Below, in pieces: positions 24,866-35,099 of a stretch of 64,000 nucleotides of DNA. The position numbers and the translations under genes were made by a program. Each line of letters starts with the position of its first letter. The first letter of the stretch is position 1. The notes under the pieces were generated by a model that did not search any database, was not told the DNA's origin, and saw only the letters and a program-made list of their open reading frames with translations. The stretch comes from Collinsella aerofaciens (lineage in GTDB: Bacteria > Actinomycetota > Coriobacteriia > Coriobacteriales > Coriobacteriaceae), in assembly GCF_015558785.1 (NCBI RefSeq), contig NZ_JADMOP010000008.1, positions 1 to 64,000 of the forward strand. Direction: 5' to 3'.

Positions 24866-26743
24866 TTGCGCGTTCCGTACCAAGATTGTTTTCATTTAAT
24901 TGAGCCGTTGCTCGCCAAGGTCGAGAAGCCGAGCCGCTATATCGATCACGAGTGGGGCACGCTTTCCAAGGCCGATGCCGACTACCGTTGCTGCCTGATC
25001 TACCCGGATGTGTACGAGGTTGGTCTGCCCAACCAGGGCATCGCCATCCTCTACAACATCCTTAACCAGGCCGAGGGCATCTCCTGCGAGCGCGGCTATG
25101 TGCCGTGGCCCGATATGGGTGACGCCATGCGCGAGGCGGGCATTCCGCTGCTGTCGCTCGAGGGTGCAGCGCCGGTCGCTTCGTTTGATATCGTCGGCCT
25201 GCATGTGCCGCACGAGATGGCGGTGACGAACTTCCTCGAGGCTCTCGACCTCGCTGGCATTCCGCTGTTAGCGGCCGACCGAGGTGAAGACGACCCCATC
25301 ATCATCGCCGGCGGCCCCTCGGTGTACAACCCCGAGCCGTACGCGGCCTTCTTCGATGCCATCCTCATCGGTGAGGGCGAGGAATCGCTGCTTGAGACCT
25401 GCCAGCTGCATCGCCGCCTGCGTGACGAAGGAGTCCCGCGCGCGCAGATTGTTGAGCAGCTTGCATCCATTGCCGGCAACTACGTGCCGTCACTCTATGA
25501 GGTTCGTCATGACGAGCCCTGCTCGCCGCATGGCTACACCGTGCCACGTGAGGGCAAGGATGCGCCGACCGTGGTCTACAAGCGCGTCGTCGAGGATTTC
25601 GGCGCCACGAATCCGCTGTCGCAGTCGTGCGTGCCCTATGCGCAGCTGGTTCACGACCGCCTGTCTATCGAGATCCTGCGCGGCTGCGCCCGCGGCTGTC
25701 GTTTTTGCCAGGCCGGCATGACGTATCGCCCGGTGCGCGAGCGCTCGGCCGACCAGATCGTCTCGTCGGTGATTCAGGGCCTGGAAAAGACTGGCTATGA
25801 CGAGGTGTCGCTGACCTCGCTCTCCACGACCGACCACTCCTGCATTCGCGACGTGCTCGGCAGGCTCAACCGTCGCCTGGAGGATACGGGTATTCGCGTG
25901 TCTATTCCGTCGCAGCGCCTGGATTCGTTTGGCGTGGATATGGCCGAGTCGGTCGCCGGCGAAAAGAAGGGCGGACTAACGTTCGCGCCCGAGGCCGGCA
26001 GCCAGCGCATGCGCGACATCATTAACAAGAACGTGACCGAGGAGGACCTGGACCGTGCGGCCAAGGCGGCCTTCGAGGCCGGTTGGAACCGCATGAAGCT
26101 CTACTTTATGATGGGCCTTCCCGGCGAGCGCGATGAGGACATCGTGGCCATCGCCAATCTGGCCGATCACGTGCTGGAGCTCGGTCGTTCCGTGGTGCCC
26201 AAGGCTCGTCGCGGCTCGATTTCGGTGTCGATCTCGGTTTCGGTCTTTATCCCCAAGGCTGCCACGCCGTTCCAGTGGTGCCCGCAGCTCGACTACGACG
26301 ACGTCAAGCGTCGCCAGAAGCTGCTTATCACGAGCGTTCGCAACCGTGCCGTCCGCGTGCATTACCACGATGCCGAGACCTCGCTCATCGAGGCCGCGCT
26401 TTCCCGCGCCGGTCGTGACATGACGCCCGTCATCATCGATGCTTGGCGCTCGGGCTCTCGCTTTGACGCCTGGGTAGAGCATTTCTCGCTCGATAACTGG
26501 AAGGAAGCTGCTGCCAAAAACGGCATCGACCTCAATGAGCTCGTGCACCTGCCCTACGAGTTGGACTGGCGCCTGCCGTGGGAGCACGTGAGCCCCGGCT
26601 GCACGCGCGGCTTCCTCGAGCGCGAGTACCGTCGCTCGCTCGAGGGCGTCACGACTCCCGACTGTACCCGCACGTCGTGCACCGGCTGCGGGATCTGCCC
26701 CACGCTCCACGCCAAGAATGTATTGATGGGTGATCGCGCATGA
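24866..26743 (+). CDS. B12-binding-type radical SAM protein (TIGR03960-like)
   Basis: A 625-residue radical SAM protein of the family usually paired with a DUF2344 protein. The N-terminal 200 residues resemble a cobalamin-binding Rossmann fold. The radical SAM core has the cluster motif CARGCRFCQAG (CxxxCxxC) near residue 275, then FAPEAGSQRMRDIINKNV and KLYFMMGLPGERDEDI. A C-terminal cysteine set (CTRTSCTGCGICP) may hold a second cluster. The reaction is not established to my knowledge; RNA modification has been suggested because the pair often sits beside RNase E/G or rplU. TTG at 24866 is the plausible start. The next gene overlaps its stop codon. Confidence 0.88.
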   Translation: MRVPYQDCFHLIEPLLAKVEKPSRYIDHEWGTLSKADADYRCCLIYPDVYEVGLPNQGIAILYNILNQAEGISCERGYVPWPDMGDAMREAGIPLLSLEGAAPVASFDIVGLHVPHEMAVTNFLEALDLAGIPLLAADRGEDDPIIIAGGPSVYNPEPYAAFFDAILIGEGEESLLETCQLHRRLRDEGVPRAQIVEQLASIAGNYVPSLYEVRHDEPCSPHGYTVPREGKDAPTVVYKRVVEDFGATNPLSQSCVPYAQLVHDRLSIEILRGCARGCRFCQAGMTYRPVRERSADQIVSSVIQGLEKTGYDEVSLTSLSTTDHSCIRDVLGRLNRRLEDTGIRVSIPSQRLDSFGVDMAESVAGEKKGGLTFAPEAGSQRMRDIINKNVTEEDLDRAAKAAFEAGWNRMKLYFMMGLPGERDEDIVAIANLADHVLELGRSVVPKARRGSISVSISVSVFIPKAATPFQWCPQLDYDDVKRRQKLLITSVRNRAVRVHYHDAETSLIEAALSRAGRDMTPVIIDAWRSGSRFDAWVEHFSLDNWKEAAAKNGIDLNELVHLPYELDWRLPWEHVSPGCTRGFLEREYRRSLEGVTTPDCTRTSCTGCGICPTLHAKNVLMGDRA

Positions 26744-27552
26744 GTGAGCGCCTGACCGACAACCCCTCGCTCTTTAGACTTCGTGTTCGCTATGGCAAGC
26801 GCGATCGCCTTAAGTACCTGGGCCATCTCGAAGTAATCCATACCATTGAGCGCATCGTGCGCCGTGCGGGACTTCCCTATGCCGTCACGCAGGGCTTCTC
26901 TCCGCACATGCGCGTGGGCTTCTCTTCGGCGCTGCCGGTGGGTACGTCGTCGACCTGCGAGTGGTATGACCTGTTTATGACCGAGTTCGTGGCGCTCGAC
27001 GAGGCGTTTGGGCGCCTGGCTGCGGCGTCTCCGGCCGATCTGGCGCCCATCGAGGCGGCGTACATCGACGTGCGCACGCCGGCGTTGACGGCGCAGCTCA
27101 CGCGCCTGTCGTATCGCATCGACCTGCACTTGGATCCCGAGGCGCCCGTAAGCGCCGACGAGGTGCGTCGTGCGATCGACACGCTGCGCGCGGGCCACGG
27201 CATCGACTACGCGCGCGGCAAAAAGAGCAAGCGCTTGGATTTGGATCACACGCTCGTGGGCTATGAGCTCACGGCGGGGGAGCGCCCGGACCATTTGGTG
27301 CTCATGCTCGACACCCATGCCGACAACGAGGGCTCCATGCGTCCGGAAATTTTGCTTTCTGCTGCTGATGTTTTGTTGCAGGGCTTGACCCCGGGCGTGG
27401 ATGCACCTATTGTTTCCACCGGTATGCAAGACCTCGTGACCATCTGCTCCTACGATGTCGAGCGTCAGAATCAAGCATGCGAGGACGACGAGGGCCGACT
27501 CGTCAGCCCCATACCTGTGCGAACTTGTGGATTTGCTCCACATACTCGTTGA
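26740..27552 (+). CDS. DUF2344, radical SAM-associated protein (TIGR03936-like)
   Basis: A 270-residue partner of the radical SAM protein. In some bacteria the two are fused. The N-terminus LRVRYGKRDRLKYLGHLEV, followed by AGLPYAVTQGFSPHMRVGFSSALPVG, is the family signature. The ATG at 26740 overlaps the upstream TGA (ATGA), so translation is coupled. The last 30 residues (QNQACEDDEGRLVSPIP) are a poorly conserved tail. The rplU promoter overlaps its end. Function is unknown beyond association with the radical SAM enzyme. Confidence 0.88.
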   Translation: MSERLTDNPSLFRLRVRYGKRDRLKYLGHLEVIHTIERIVRRAGLPYAVTQGFSPHMRVGFSSALPVGTSSTCEWYDLFMTEFVALDEAFGRLAAASPADLAPIEAAYIDVRTPALTAQLTRLSYRIDLHLDPEAPVSADEVRRAIDTLRAGHGIDYARGKKSKRLDLDHTLVGYELTAGERPDHLVLMLDTHADNEGSMRPEILLSAADVLLQGLTPGVDAPIVSTGMQDLVTICSYDVERQNQACEDDEGRLVSPIPVRTCGFAPHTR

Positions 27553-27577
27553 CGGGGGTATTTTCGCCTGCTACTAT
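27549..27577 (+). promoter_or_regulatory. Promoter of rplU-rpmA
   Basis: TTGACG at 27549-27554 and TACTAT at 27572-27577 with 17-base spacing; the -35 element overlaps the last codons of the preceding gene. This is a strong sigma-70-type match, 43 bases before the rplU ATG. Confidence 0.8.
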
Positions 27578-27619
27578 ATTCGGCTGTTGCACTAACTGAT
27601 GCATGAAGGGCAAGTAAAC

Positions 27620-27994
27620 ATGTACGCAATCGTTAACACGGGCGGCAAGCAGTACAAGGTCGCCACCGACGATGTCATCACCGTCGAGAAGATCGAGGGC
27701 AATGAGGGCGACAAGGTCACCCTGCCGGTTATCTTCCTCAACGATGGTAAGAAGATCGTCACCGATCCCGACAAGCTGGCCAAGGCCAAGGTTACCGCTC
27801 AGATCGTTGAGCAGTTCAAGGGCGAGAAGCAGCTGGTCTTCAAGTTCCACAAGCGCAAGCGCTATCGTCGTCTGAAGGGTCACCGTCAGCAGCTCACCAA
27901 GCTGAAGATCGTGAAGGTTCAGGCTACCTCCCGCGCCAAGAAGGCTGTCAAGGCAGAGGCTGAGGCTGTTGCCGAGGCTCCCGTCGCCGAGTAG
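27620..27994 (+). CDS. rplU: 50S ribosomal protein L21
   Basis: A large-subunit ribosomal protein of 124 residues. The start MYAIVNTGGKQYKV and the later FKFHKRKRYRRLKGHRQQLT are diagnostic. The usual length is about 102; here about 22 extra C-terminal residues are Lys/Ala then Ala/Glu rich. ATG at 27620 is used rather than the upstream in-frame ATG at 27599, because MYAIV is the conserved start. rpmA follows 33 bases later, the usual partner. Confidence 0.98.
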   Translation: MYAIVNTGGKQYKVATDDVITVEKIEGNEGDKVTLPVIFLNDGKKIVTDPDKLAKAKVTAQIVEQFKGEKQLVFKFHKRKRYRRLKGHRQQLTKLKIVKVQATSRAKKAVKAEAEAVAEAPVAE

Positions 27995-28027
27995 ATTACA
28001 CTCGTAACGAAAGAGTAGGTATACACA

Positions 28028-28285
28028 ATGGCACACAAAAAAGGACTCGGTTCCTCCCGTAATGGCCGTGACTCCCGCGGTCAGCGCCTTGGCACGAAGC
28101 GCTATGCCGGCCAGACGGTAACCACGGGCACGATTCTCGTCCGTCAGCACGGCACGCACATCCACCCGGGTGAGAACGTTGGCCGTGGTAAGGACGACAC
28201 GCTGTTCGCGCTTGTCGACGGTACCGTTGAGTTCCACAAGGGTATCAAGCACAGGGTCAGCGTACGCCCGCTCGCGAACGTGTAA
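28028..28285 (+). CDS. rpmA: 50S ribosomal protein L27
   Basis: A large-subunit protein of 85 residues near the peptidyl-transferase centre. The start is [20 protein letters not shown], with [20 protein letters not shown] in the middle. There is no N-terminal presequence, so it is not the Firmicutes type that needs Prp protease cleavage; consistently, no prp gene lies between rplU and rpmA. A terminator follows 26 bases later. Confidence 0.98.
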   Translation: MAHKKGLGSSRNGRDSRGQRLGTKRYAGQTVTTGTILVRQHGTHIHPGENVGRGKDDTLFALVDGTVEFHKGIKHRVSVRPLANV

Positions 28286-28310
28286 TTCACCCTTCATAGA
28301 GCACATATGT

Positions 28311-28354
28311 GGGAGGCACTTGAGTTTTAGGATTCAAGGGTCTCCCTCTTTTTT
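28311..28354 (+). terminator. Terminator between rpmA and obgE
   Basis: A stem in two parts (GGGAG with CTCCC and CTTGA with TCAAG, with a 3-base internal bulge) is followed by TCTTTTTT. The obgE ribosome site begins just after the T run, so read-through probably feeds obgE. Confidence 0.7.
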
Positions 28355-28358
28355 GTAG

Positions 28359-29837
<1,479 letters not shown>

Positions 29838-29840
29838 GCC

Positions 29841-30518
29841 ATGTCGCTGCGCGGTGGAATCGGTCTGCCCGAGCTTCCTCTAGAGGACGGGCAGGAGTTT
29901 AGGCTCGGCATTATGGGTGGCACCTTTGATCCCATCCATTACGGGCACCTGGTGACCGCCGAGCAGGCGCGCGAGTCGCTCGACTTGGACGCTGTGCTCT
30001 TTATGCCGGCGGGCTCTCCTGCCTTTAAGCTTGACAAGCCGGTGACGCCTGCCGAGGACCGTTATGCCATGACGGTCCTCGCCACCGCCGCGAACCCGGC
30101 CTTTTTGGCGAGCCGGTTCGAGATCGACCGTCCGGGTGTAACCTATACGGCCGATACGCTTCATGCCCTTCGCGACTTTTACCCGTCGCAGGTAAAGCTC
30201 TACTTTATTACGGGCGCCGACGCGATTATCGATATTGTGACTTGGCATGATGCCGAACGAATCGCTGAGCTTGCTACCTTTATTGCGGCGACGCGACCGG
30301 GCTTTGATATCGATACGGCGCGTGCCCGAATCAAAGAGTCGGGGCTGCCGTTCGACGTGCGCTATATTCAGATTCCGGCGCTGGCGATCAGCTCGACGAA
30401 CATTCGCAAGCGTGTTGCCCGCGGTATGAGCGTGCGCTATCTTACGAGCGAGTCCGTGCTCGGCTACATTCGCAAACGCAGGCTATATGCCGATTTGGGC
30501 CAAGAAGATTTTGAGTGA
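29841..30518 (+). CDS. nadD: Nicotinate-nucleotide adenylyltransferase
   Basis: It adenylates nicotinate mononucleotide to deamido-NAD in NAD synthesis. The 225-residue protein has the nucleotidyltransferase signature LGIMGGTFDPIHYGHLVTAE near residue 28, the closing motif ISSTNIRKRVARG, and FITGADAIIDI. A 25-residue N-terminal extension precedes the fold. ATG at 29841 follows the obgE stop by 3 bases. The conserved order obgE-nadD-yqeK-rsfS is seen here intact. Confidence 0.95.
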   Translation: MSLRGGIGLPELPLEDGQEFRLGIMGGTFDPIHYGHLVTAEQARESLDLDAVLFMPAGSPAFKLDKPVTPAEDRYAMTVLATAANPAFLASRFEIDRPGVTYTADTLHALRDFYPSQVKLYFITGADAIIDIVTWHDAERIAELATFIAATRPGFDIDTARARIKESGLPFDVRYIQIPALAISSTNIRKRVARGMSVRYLTSESVLGYIRKRRLYADLGQEDFE

Positions 30519-30530
30519 TGGGGGTCTACG

Positions 30531-31139
30531 TTGTCGGTAGAGGATCAGTTTGAGGGCGATGAGCGCGCGCTGCTCAAGCGCATTCAAGAGCTGCTCGATG
30601 TTCGCATGAAGGATAAGCGCAAGCGCTATGTGCATTCGCTGGGTGTTGCCGAGACCGCACTTCATCTGGCCGAGGTCTACGGCGTTGACCGCTTTGATGC
30701 CGCTGCCGCCGGCCTGATCCATGACTGGGACAAAGTGCTCTCCGACGACGAGCTGGTCACGCGCGCTCTGCATTACGGCATTAAGATTGCCGGCTCTCCT
30801 TCCGCCGCGACGCCGCTTTTGCATGGCCCTGTTGCCGCCTATGAACTTCCGCAGCTTTTTCCCGAACTGTCGCCGGCCGTTTTCCAGGCTGTCGACCGTC
30901 ACACCGTGGGTGACTGCGACATGACCCCGCTCGATATGGTGGTCTTTGTGGCCGATGCCATCGAACCCAACCGCCACGGCGATTATGCCCATGCGCTGCG
31001 CAAGATGGTGGGGAAGTCCTCACTCGACGAGTTGTTCTTCTCCTGTTTTGCGCAGGGTCTGGTCTATGTGATCCAGTCCGGGCGCTATCTTTATCCCACG
31101 GCTATTTCGATTTACAACCATTACGCCCAGCTGCGCTAG
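30531..31139 (+). CDS. yqeK: HD-domain hydrolase YqeK (diadenosine tetraphosphatase)
   Basis: A 202-residue HD-superfamily phosphohydrolase. Family members of this neighbourhood cleave Ap4A symmetrically to two ADP. Metal ligands are visible in KRYVHSLGVAETALHLA (His), GLIHDWDKVLS (His-Asp) and VADAIEPNR. The TTG at 30531 has GGGGG upstream. It sits between nadD and rsfS, the usual place. Confidence 0.92.
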   Translation: MSVEDQFEGDERALLKRIQELLDVRMKDKRKRYVHSLGVAETALHLAEVYGVDRFDAAAAGLIHDWDKVLSDDELVTRALHYGIKIAGSPSAATPLLHGPVAAYELPQLFPELSPAVFQAVDRHTVGDCDMTPLDMVVFVADAIEPNRHGDYAHALRKMVGKSSLDELFFSCFAQGLVYVIQSGRYLYPTAISIYNHYAQLR

Positions 31140-31166
31140 CTCGGGCTGACTAGAAAGAGGTATTCC

Positions 31167-31622
31167 ATGGCCGACGAGACCATGACCGACGAGCAGATTC
31201 TTGAAGGTGTGGAGCACAAGAGCTTCGCCGCCACGTCCGACCGCACTGCCGCCTCGCTGTCCGCGAGCGGTGTCGCCGCCGAGGATGTCGCCCGCGCCGC
31301 CGCGCAGGCCGCCTACGACAAGAAGGGCGAGGACGTTCAGGTGCTCGACCTGACCGAGCTTTCCGATGTGTGCGACTACTTTGTGCTCGCCACCGGTACC
31401 AACAACCGCCAGGTCGATTCGATCGTCGACGAGATCGAGGAGAAGGTCGCCGAGGCTTGCGGCGAGCATCCGTTCTCCATCGAGGGCCGCGAGCAGAAGA
31501 CCTGGATGCTCATGGACTACGGTTCGGTTGTCGTCCACGTCTTCACTCCCGAGGCGCGCGACTTCTACCGTCTCGAAAAGCTCTGGGGTGACGCCCCCCA
31601 GCTCCCCCTCAACCTCCTCTAG
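31167..31622 (+). CDS. rsfS: Ribosomal silencing factor RsfS
   Basis: It binds L14 and blocks subunit joining when nutrients are low. It has 151 residues, with a non-conserved N-terminal 45 residues, then the fold with DLTELSDVCDYFVLATGTNN and the C-terminal MDYGSVVVHVFTPEARDFYR. ATG at 31167 follows AGAAAGAGG. It is the last gene of the rplU-to-rsfS group; a strong terminator follows. Confidence 0.95.
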   Translation: MADETMTDEQILEGVEHKSFAATSDRTAASLSASGVAAEDVARAAAQAAYDKKGEDVQVLDLTELSDVCDYFVLATGTNNRQVDSIVDEIEEKVAEACGEHPFSIEGREQKTWMLMDYGSVVVHVFTPEARDFYRLEKLWGDAPQLPLNLL

Positions 31623-31663
31623 TAGCTCATTTGAGACGGGGTTTAGCTACCCTCACGCATATC

Positions 31664-31702
31664 GCCGGGCAGGTGCGGTTTCCGCACCTGCCCGGCTTTC
31701 TT
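31664..31702. terminator. Terminator between convergent rsfS and dinB
   Basis: A perfect 15-bp stem (GCCGGGCAGGTGCGG and its complement) around TTT is followed by TTTCTTTTT. It ends rsfS. A minus-strand T run is lacking, so it is mainly a plus-strand terminator that could also stop dinB transcripts by structure. Confidence 0.85.
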
Positions 31703-31717
31703 TTTGCCCAAAGGCGG

Positions 31718-32971
31718 TTAATCGTTGAAGCGGGATTGGCGGCCGAAGGAAAGGGCGGTGTCGCCGAATTTGTCTCGGACGGCGTCGATGGCGACGGAGA
31801 GGTCGCGGCGGTCGCTGGATTGGGCTCCGCGGTCATCGATCTCGCAGAACAGGTCAGTCTGGATGCCGCCTTGGTGGTCGAAGTCGCTCATGCCGATGCC
31901 CGCTAAGCGAACATGCATGCCATCCTGCCAGATGTTGTCGAGCAGTTCGAGTGCAACCGCCACGAAGATGTTCTCATCGTCGGTCGGATGAGGCAGCCGG
32001 CGCTGTGCCGTACGCCCGCTGCCATACGAATACTTAAGCTTGAGCGTTACCGTGGCACCCGTCAGCCCCTGACGGCGCAGGCGGCGTCCCACTGACTCTC
32101 CCAACAGCGCAATCGCCGCCTCAATATCCCCACGCTCAGTCAAATCTTTCGCAAAGGTGCGTTCATTGCTGACCGATTTGACCTCGCGCTCTTCATCGAG
32201 ACTCGTGACTTCGGAGATTTCGAGTCCTTGCGCACGCTGGCGCATGCGTTCGCCGTTGACGCCAAAAATAGAGGCCAAGGTGGATTCCGGTGCACGTGAT
32301 AGCTCGCCGAGGGTGTAGATGCGCATGCGGCGCAGTCGCTCCTCGGCCGAGCGCCCGATGCCGCTCATGGCAGATACCGGCAGCGCGGCCAAAAAGCGCT
32401 GCTCGGTTCCGGGGCGCACGATGGTCAGCCCAAACGGCTTATCCCGCTCGCTTGCGATTTTTGCGACCGTCTTGTTGCAGCCCACGCCAATGGAGCACGT
32501 CACTCCCAGCTCTGCCACGCGACCGCTTATACGCCGCGCAACCAGCAGCGGGTCTTCGGGCGCAAAGCGACCCGGTGTGATATCGATGAAGGCTTCGTCG
32601 ATGGATACGCGCTCAACGCGCGGGGTCTCGTCGGCGAGAATTGCCATAACGTGCGCGCTCACCTCGCGGTAGCGATCAAAGTGCCCGTGCGTCCAAATGG
32701 CTTGCGGGCACAAGCGCCGCGCCTCGGCTGAGGGCATGGCGGAGTGCACGCCAAAGCGACGTGCCTCATACGAACACGTGGACACGACGCCACGCGAATC
32801 GGCGTCTCCGCCCACGATGAGCGGCTTTCCGCGCCATTCGGGATGATCGAGCATCTCCACGCTCGCAAAAAACGCATCAAGGTCCATCAGACCCACCGCC
32901 GGACCCGTCCAGGGAGGCGGCGTGACGCCCATGGCATCCTCATAACCGTATGTATGTTCGCGTCTTTCCAT
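31718..32971 (-). CDS. dinB: DNA polymerase IV (Y-family translesion polymerase)
   Basis: An error-prone lesion-bypass polymerase of 417 residues. Catalytic carboxylates are seen in GLMDLDAFFASVEML and in RVSIDEAFIDIT. CSIGVGCNKTVAKIASERDKP marks the palm, and the helix-hairpin-helix follows in AMSGIGRSAEERLRRM. IQTDLF near the C-terminus fits a sliding-clamp binding motif. It starts with ATG at 32971. A TATACT ends 6 bases before that ATG, so the mRNA may be leaderless. I see no clear LexA operator. It is a single gene, convergent with rsfS and divergent from rpsP. Confidence 0.95.
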   Translation of the reverse strand: MERREHTYGYEDAMGVTPPPWTGPAVGLMDLDAFFASVEMLDHPEWRGKPLIVGGDADSRGVVSTCSYEARRFGVHSAMPSAEARRLCPQAIWTHGHFDRYREVSAHVMAILADETPRVERVSIDEAFIDITPGRFAPEDPLLVARRISGRVAELGVTCSIGVGCNKTVAKIASERDKPFGLTIVRPGTEQRFLAALPVSAMSGIGRSAEERLRRMRIYTLGELSRAPESTLASIFGVNGERMRQRAQGLEISEVTSLDEEREVKSVSNERTFAKDLTERGDIEAAIALLGESVGRRLRRQGLTGATVTLKLKYSYGSGRTAQRRLPHPTDDENIFVAVALELLDNIWQDGMHVRLAGIGMSDFDHQGGIQTDLFCEIDDRGAQSSDRRDLSVAIDAVRDKFGDTALSFGRQSRFND

Positions 32972-32977
32972 GTCATG

Positions 32978-32983
32978 AGTATA
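32978..32983 (-). promoter_or_regulatory. Candidate -10 element for leaderless dinB
   Basis: TATACT on the minus strand, 6 bases before the dinB ATG; the predicted transcript start coincides with the start codon. No -35 match was found. Confidence 0.5.
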
Positions 32984-33087
32984 CCGCGCAGCTCATGTGG
33001 GGTGCGTGTATGTGCTTGCAAATCCCGAATTCTTGTCTAAGATATGGATTTGCCCTCGACTACACCGAAGAAGTTGGTCTCACGGAC

Positions 33088-33116
33088 TTCACCTGCCCGC
33101 GTCGATGGCGTATTAT
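33088..33116 (+). promoter_or_regulatory. Promoter of the rpsP operon
   Basis: TTCACC at 33088-33093 and TATTAT at 33111-33116 with 17-base spacing. A small GCAGC/GCTGC hairpin (33139-33153) sits in the 5' leader just before the ribosome site. Confidence 0.65.
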
Positions 33117-33172
33117 GTTCAACTGTTTGTTTGTAGTTGCAGCCTAAAGCTGCTTGGTTGGAGGAGTTTCCT

Positions 33173-33514
33173 TTGGCAGTCAAGATTCGCCTTGCTCGTC
33201 ACGGCGCTAAGAAGCGTCCGTACTACCGTGTCGTCGTCGCCGATTCCCGCGCCCCGCGTGACGGTCGTATCATCGAGGAGGTTGGCCGCTACAACCCGAT
33301 GACCGCCCCCAAGACCATCAACCTTGACCTCGAGAAGATCGCCGACTGGCAGTCCAAGGGCGCTCAGCTCACCGACGCCGTCGCCGCTCTGGTCAAGGCC
33401 GCCAACGAGGGCGAGAAGACCGAGACCGTCGTCAAGAAGTCCAAGAAGCAGCTCGCCAAAGAGGCCGAGGCCGCTAAGGCTGCCGCTGAGGCCGCTGAGG
33501 GCGCCGAGGAGTAA
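33173..33514 (+). CDS. rpsP: 30S ribosomal protein S16
   Basis: A small-subunit assembly protein of 113 residues. The diagnostic [20 protein letters not shown] follows the TTG at 33173, which has GGAGGAG 6 bases upstream; the longer in-frame reading to 33137 runs through the leader. The core is about 80 residues; the rest is a Lys- then Ala/Glu-rich tail ending [10 protein letters not shown]. khpA starts 3 bases later. Confidence 0.97.
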   Translation: MAVKIRLARHGAKKRPYYRVVVADSRAPRDGRIIEEVGRYNPMTAPKTINLDLEKIADWQSKGAQLTDAVAALVKAANEGEKTETVVKKSKKQLAKEAEAAKAAAEAAEGAEE

Positions 33515-33517
33515 ATC

Positions 33518-33802
33518 GTGCCTGAGGTTGACGCTGCACAGCTCGAGGGTGAGGCAATGCTCTCAGATCGCATCGCCGATCTCGTCGAATATCTCGTTGT
33601 TCAGATCGTCGACGACCCGGATTCCGTGAGCCTTGAGGTCATCGATGGTGATGACGCCTCTACGATTGAGGTTTCGGTCGCCGAGGATGACGTCGCTAAG
33701 GTCATCGGCCGTCGTGGCCGTACCATCAAGGCCATTCGCACGCTCGCCCGTGCACTGGCTGCTCGCCTCGACACTGCTGTCGAGGTAGAGGTTCTGGGCT
33801 AG
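33518..33802 (+). CDS. khpA: KH-domain RNA-binding protein KhpA
   Basis: A small RNA-binding protein of 94 residues with a single KH domain; the loop is GRRG in VAKVIGRRGRTIKAIRTL. In Gram-positive bacteria KhpA pairs with KhpB and affects cell division and RNA fate. GTG at 33518. Its place between rpsP and rimM is conserved across many phyla and supports the call. Confidence 0.94.
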   Translation: MPEVDAAQLEGEAMLSDRIADLVEYLVVQIVDDPDSVSLEVIDGDDASTIEVSVAEDDVAKVIGRRGRTIKAIRTLARALAARLDTAVEVEVLG

Positions 33803-33806
33803 GACC

Positions 33807-34328
33807 TTGAGGTCCCAGTACAAAAACATCGCCCGTGTGGTCAAGCCGCACGGAAGGAAGGGGGAGGTCCTCGCGCAGCCGCTGCGGGGGCTTCCTTCTG
33901 TATTAGAGCCGGGTATGCGCGTCGCCCTGACGCCGCCGGCGCTCAAGCGCGACCGCTTTTGCACGGTCGTGTCCGTCACCGATACGGGCGATGGCGATCT
34001 GGTCTCGTTTGAGGGCATTGACGACTTGACGGCCGCCGAGGGCATCACGGGATGCTACGTGCTGGCAAATCGTGACGACTTTGAGCTCGATTCGCTCGAC
34101 GCTGCCTATACCGACCTGATGGGTCGCGAGGTGGTCGACGAGCGCTTCGGTTCGCTCGGCACGATCGTCGAGATCATGTCGACGCCCGCTAACGATGTTT
34201 GGGTTGTCGAGGGCGATCGGTACGGCGAGGTACTGATTCCCGTGATCGAGCAGGTCGTGCTCGATCTTCCCGACACAGGAACAATTTCCGTCCATGTTAT
34301 GGACGGCCTGATCGATATGGACAAGTAG
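33807..34328 (+). CDS. rimM: Ribosome maturation factor RimM
   Basis: A 30S maturation factor that binds S19 and the 16S head, 173 residues. It has the N-terminal barrel start IARVVKPHGRKGEVLAQPL and the C-terminal PRC-like barrel with DLMGREVVDERFGSLGTI and VLIPVIEQVVLDLP. TTG at 33807, 4 bases after khpA. trmD follows after 10 bases. Confidence 0.94.
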   Translation: MRSQYKNIARVVKPHGRKGEVLAQPLRGLPSVLEPGMRVALTPPALKRDRFCTVVSVTDTGDGDLVSFEGIDDLTAAEGITGCYVLANRDDFELDSLDAAYTDLMGREVVDERFGSLGTIVEIMSTPANDVWVVEGDRYGEVLIPVIEQVVLDLPDTGTISVHVMDGLIDMDK

Positions 34329-34338
34329 GGAGGACAAC

Positions 34339-35097
34339 ATGCTGATCGAGACCCTTTCGGTCTTTCCCGAGATGTTTGAGCCCGTCATGTCCACATCGAT
34401 TTTGGGCCGCGCCCGCAAGGCCGGCCTTTTTGATTTTAAGGCGTATAACCTGCGCGACTGGACGCACGACCGCCATCGTACCGTCGATGACGAGCCGTAC
34501 GGCGGCGGGCAGGGCATGCTCATGAAGGTCGAGCCTATCGCAGAGGCCATCGAGGCCATTAGCGCAGAGGGTCCCAAGCCCACGGTTGTGTTCTTCACCC
34601 CCTGTGGCGAGCCCTTTACGCAGCATGTGGCCGAGCGCCTGCTCAAAAGTGAGCGCCTGCTGTTTGTGTGCAGTCGCTACGAGGGCGTCGACGAGCGCGC
34701 GTATGCGTATGCCGATGAGCGTCTGTCGATCGGCGACTACGTGCTTACGGGCGGCGAGCTTCCCGCTATGGTCGTTGCCGATGCCGTCGTACGCCTGATT
34801 CCCGGCGCCCTGGGCGACGAGATGAGCAACGTGGACGAGTCGTTCTCGACCGCCGAGGATGGAGGCCTGCTCGAGTACGCGCAGTACACCCGTCCTGCCG
34901 AGTTCAACGGCGAGGGCGTGCCTCCGGTGCTTGTGAGCGGCGATCATGCTAAGGTCGATGCGTGGCGTCGTAAGAACGCCATCGAGCGCACCTGTCGTTG
35001 GCGTCCCGATCTGATTGAGACGGCGCGGCTCACGCCCGAGGAGCGCGCTTACGCGCAGGAGATTCTGGACGCTTCGTATTCGCAGAGCGAGGAGTGA
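34339..35097 (+). CDS. trmD: tRNA (guanine-37-N1)-methyltransferase
   Basis: A SPOUT methyltransferase that makes m1G37 in tRNAs, preventing +1 frameshifts. At 252 residues it is full length. N-terminal IETLSVFPEMFEP, then DEPYGGGQGMLMK, and the trefoil-knot SAM-binding stretch CSRYEGVDERAYAY with SIGDYVLTGGELPAMV. ATG at 34339 with AGGGAGG upstream. Confidence 0.97.
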   Translation: MLIETLSVFPEMFEPVMSTSILGRARKAGLFDFKAYNLRDWTHDRHRTVDDEPYGGGQGMLMKVEPIAEAIEAISAEGPKPTVVFFTPCGEPFTQHVAERLLKSERLLFVCSRYEGVDERAYAYADERLSIGDYVLTGGELPAMVVADAVVRLIPGALGDEMSNVDESFSTAEDGGLLEYAQYTRPAEFNGEGVPPVLVSGDHAKVDAWRRKNAIERTCRWRPDLIETARLTPEERAYAQEILDASYSQSEE

Positions 35098-35099
35098 GG

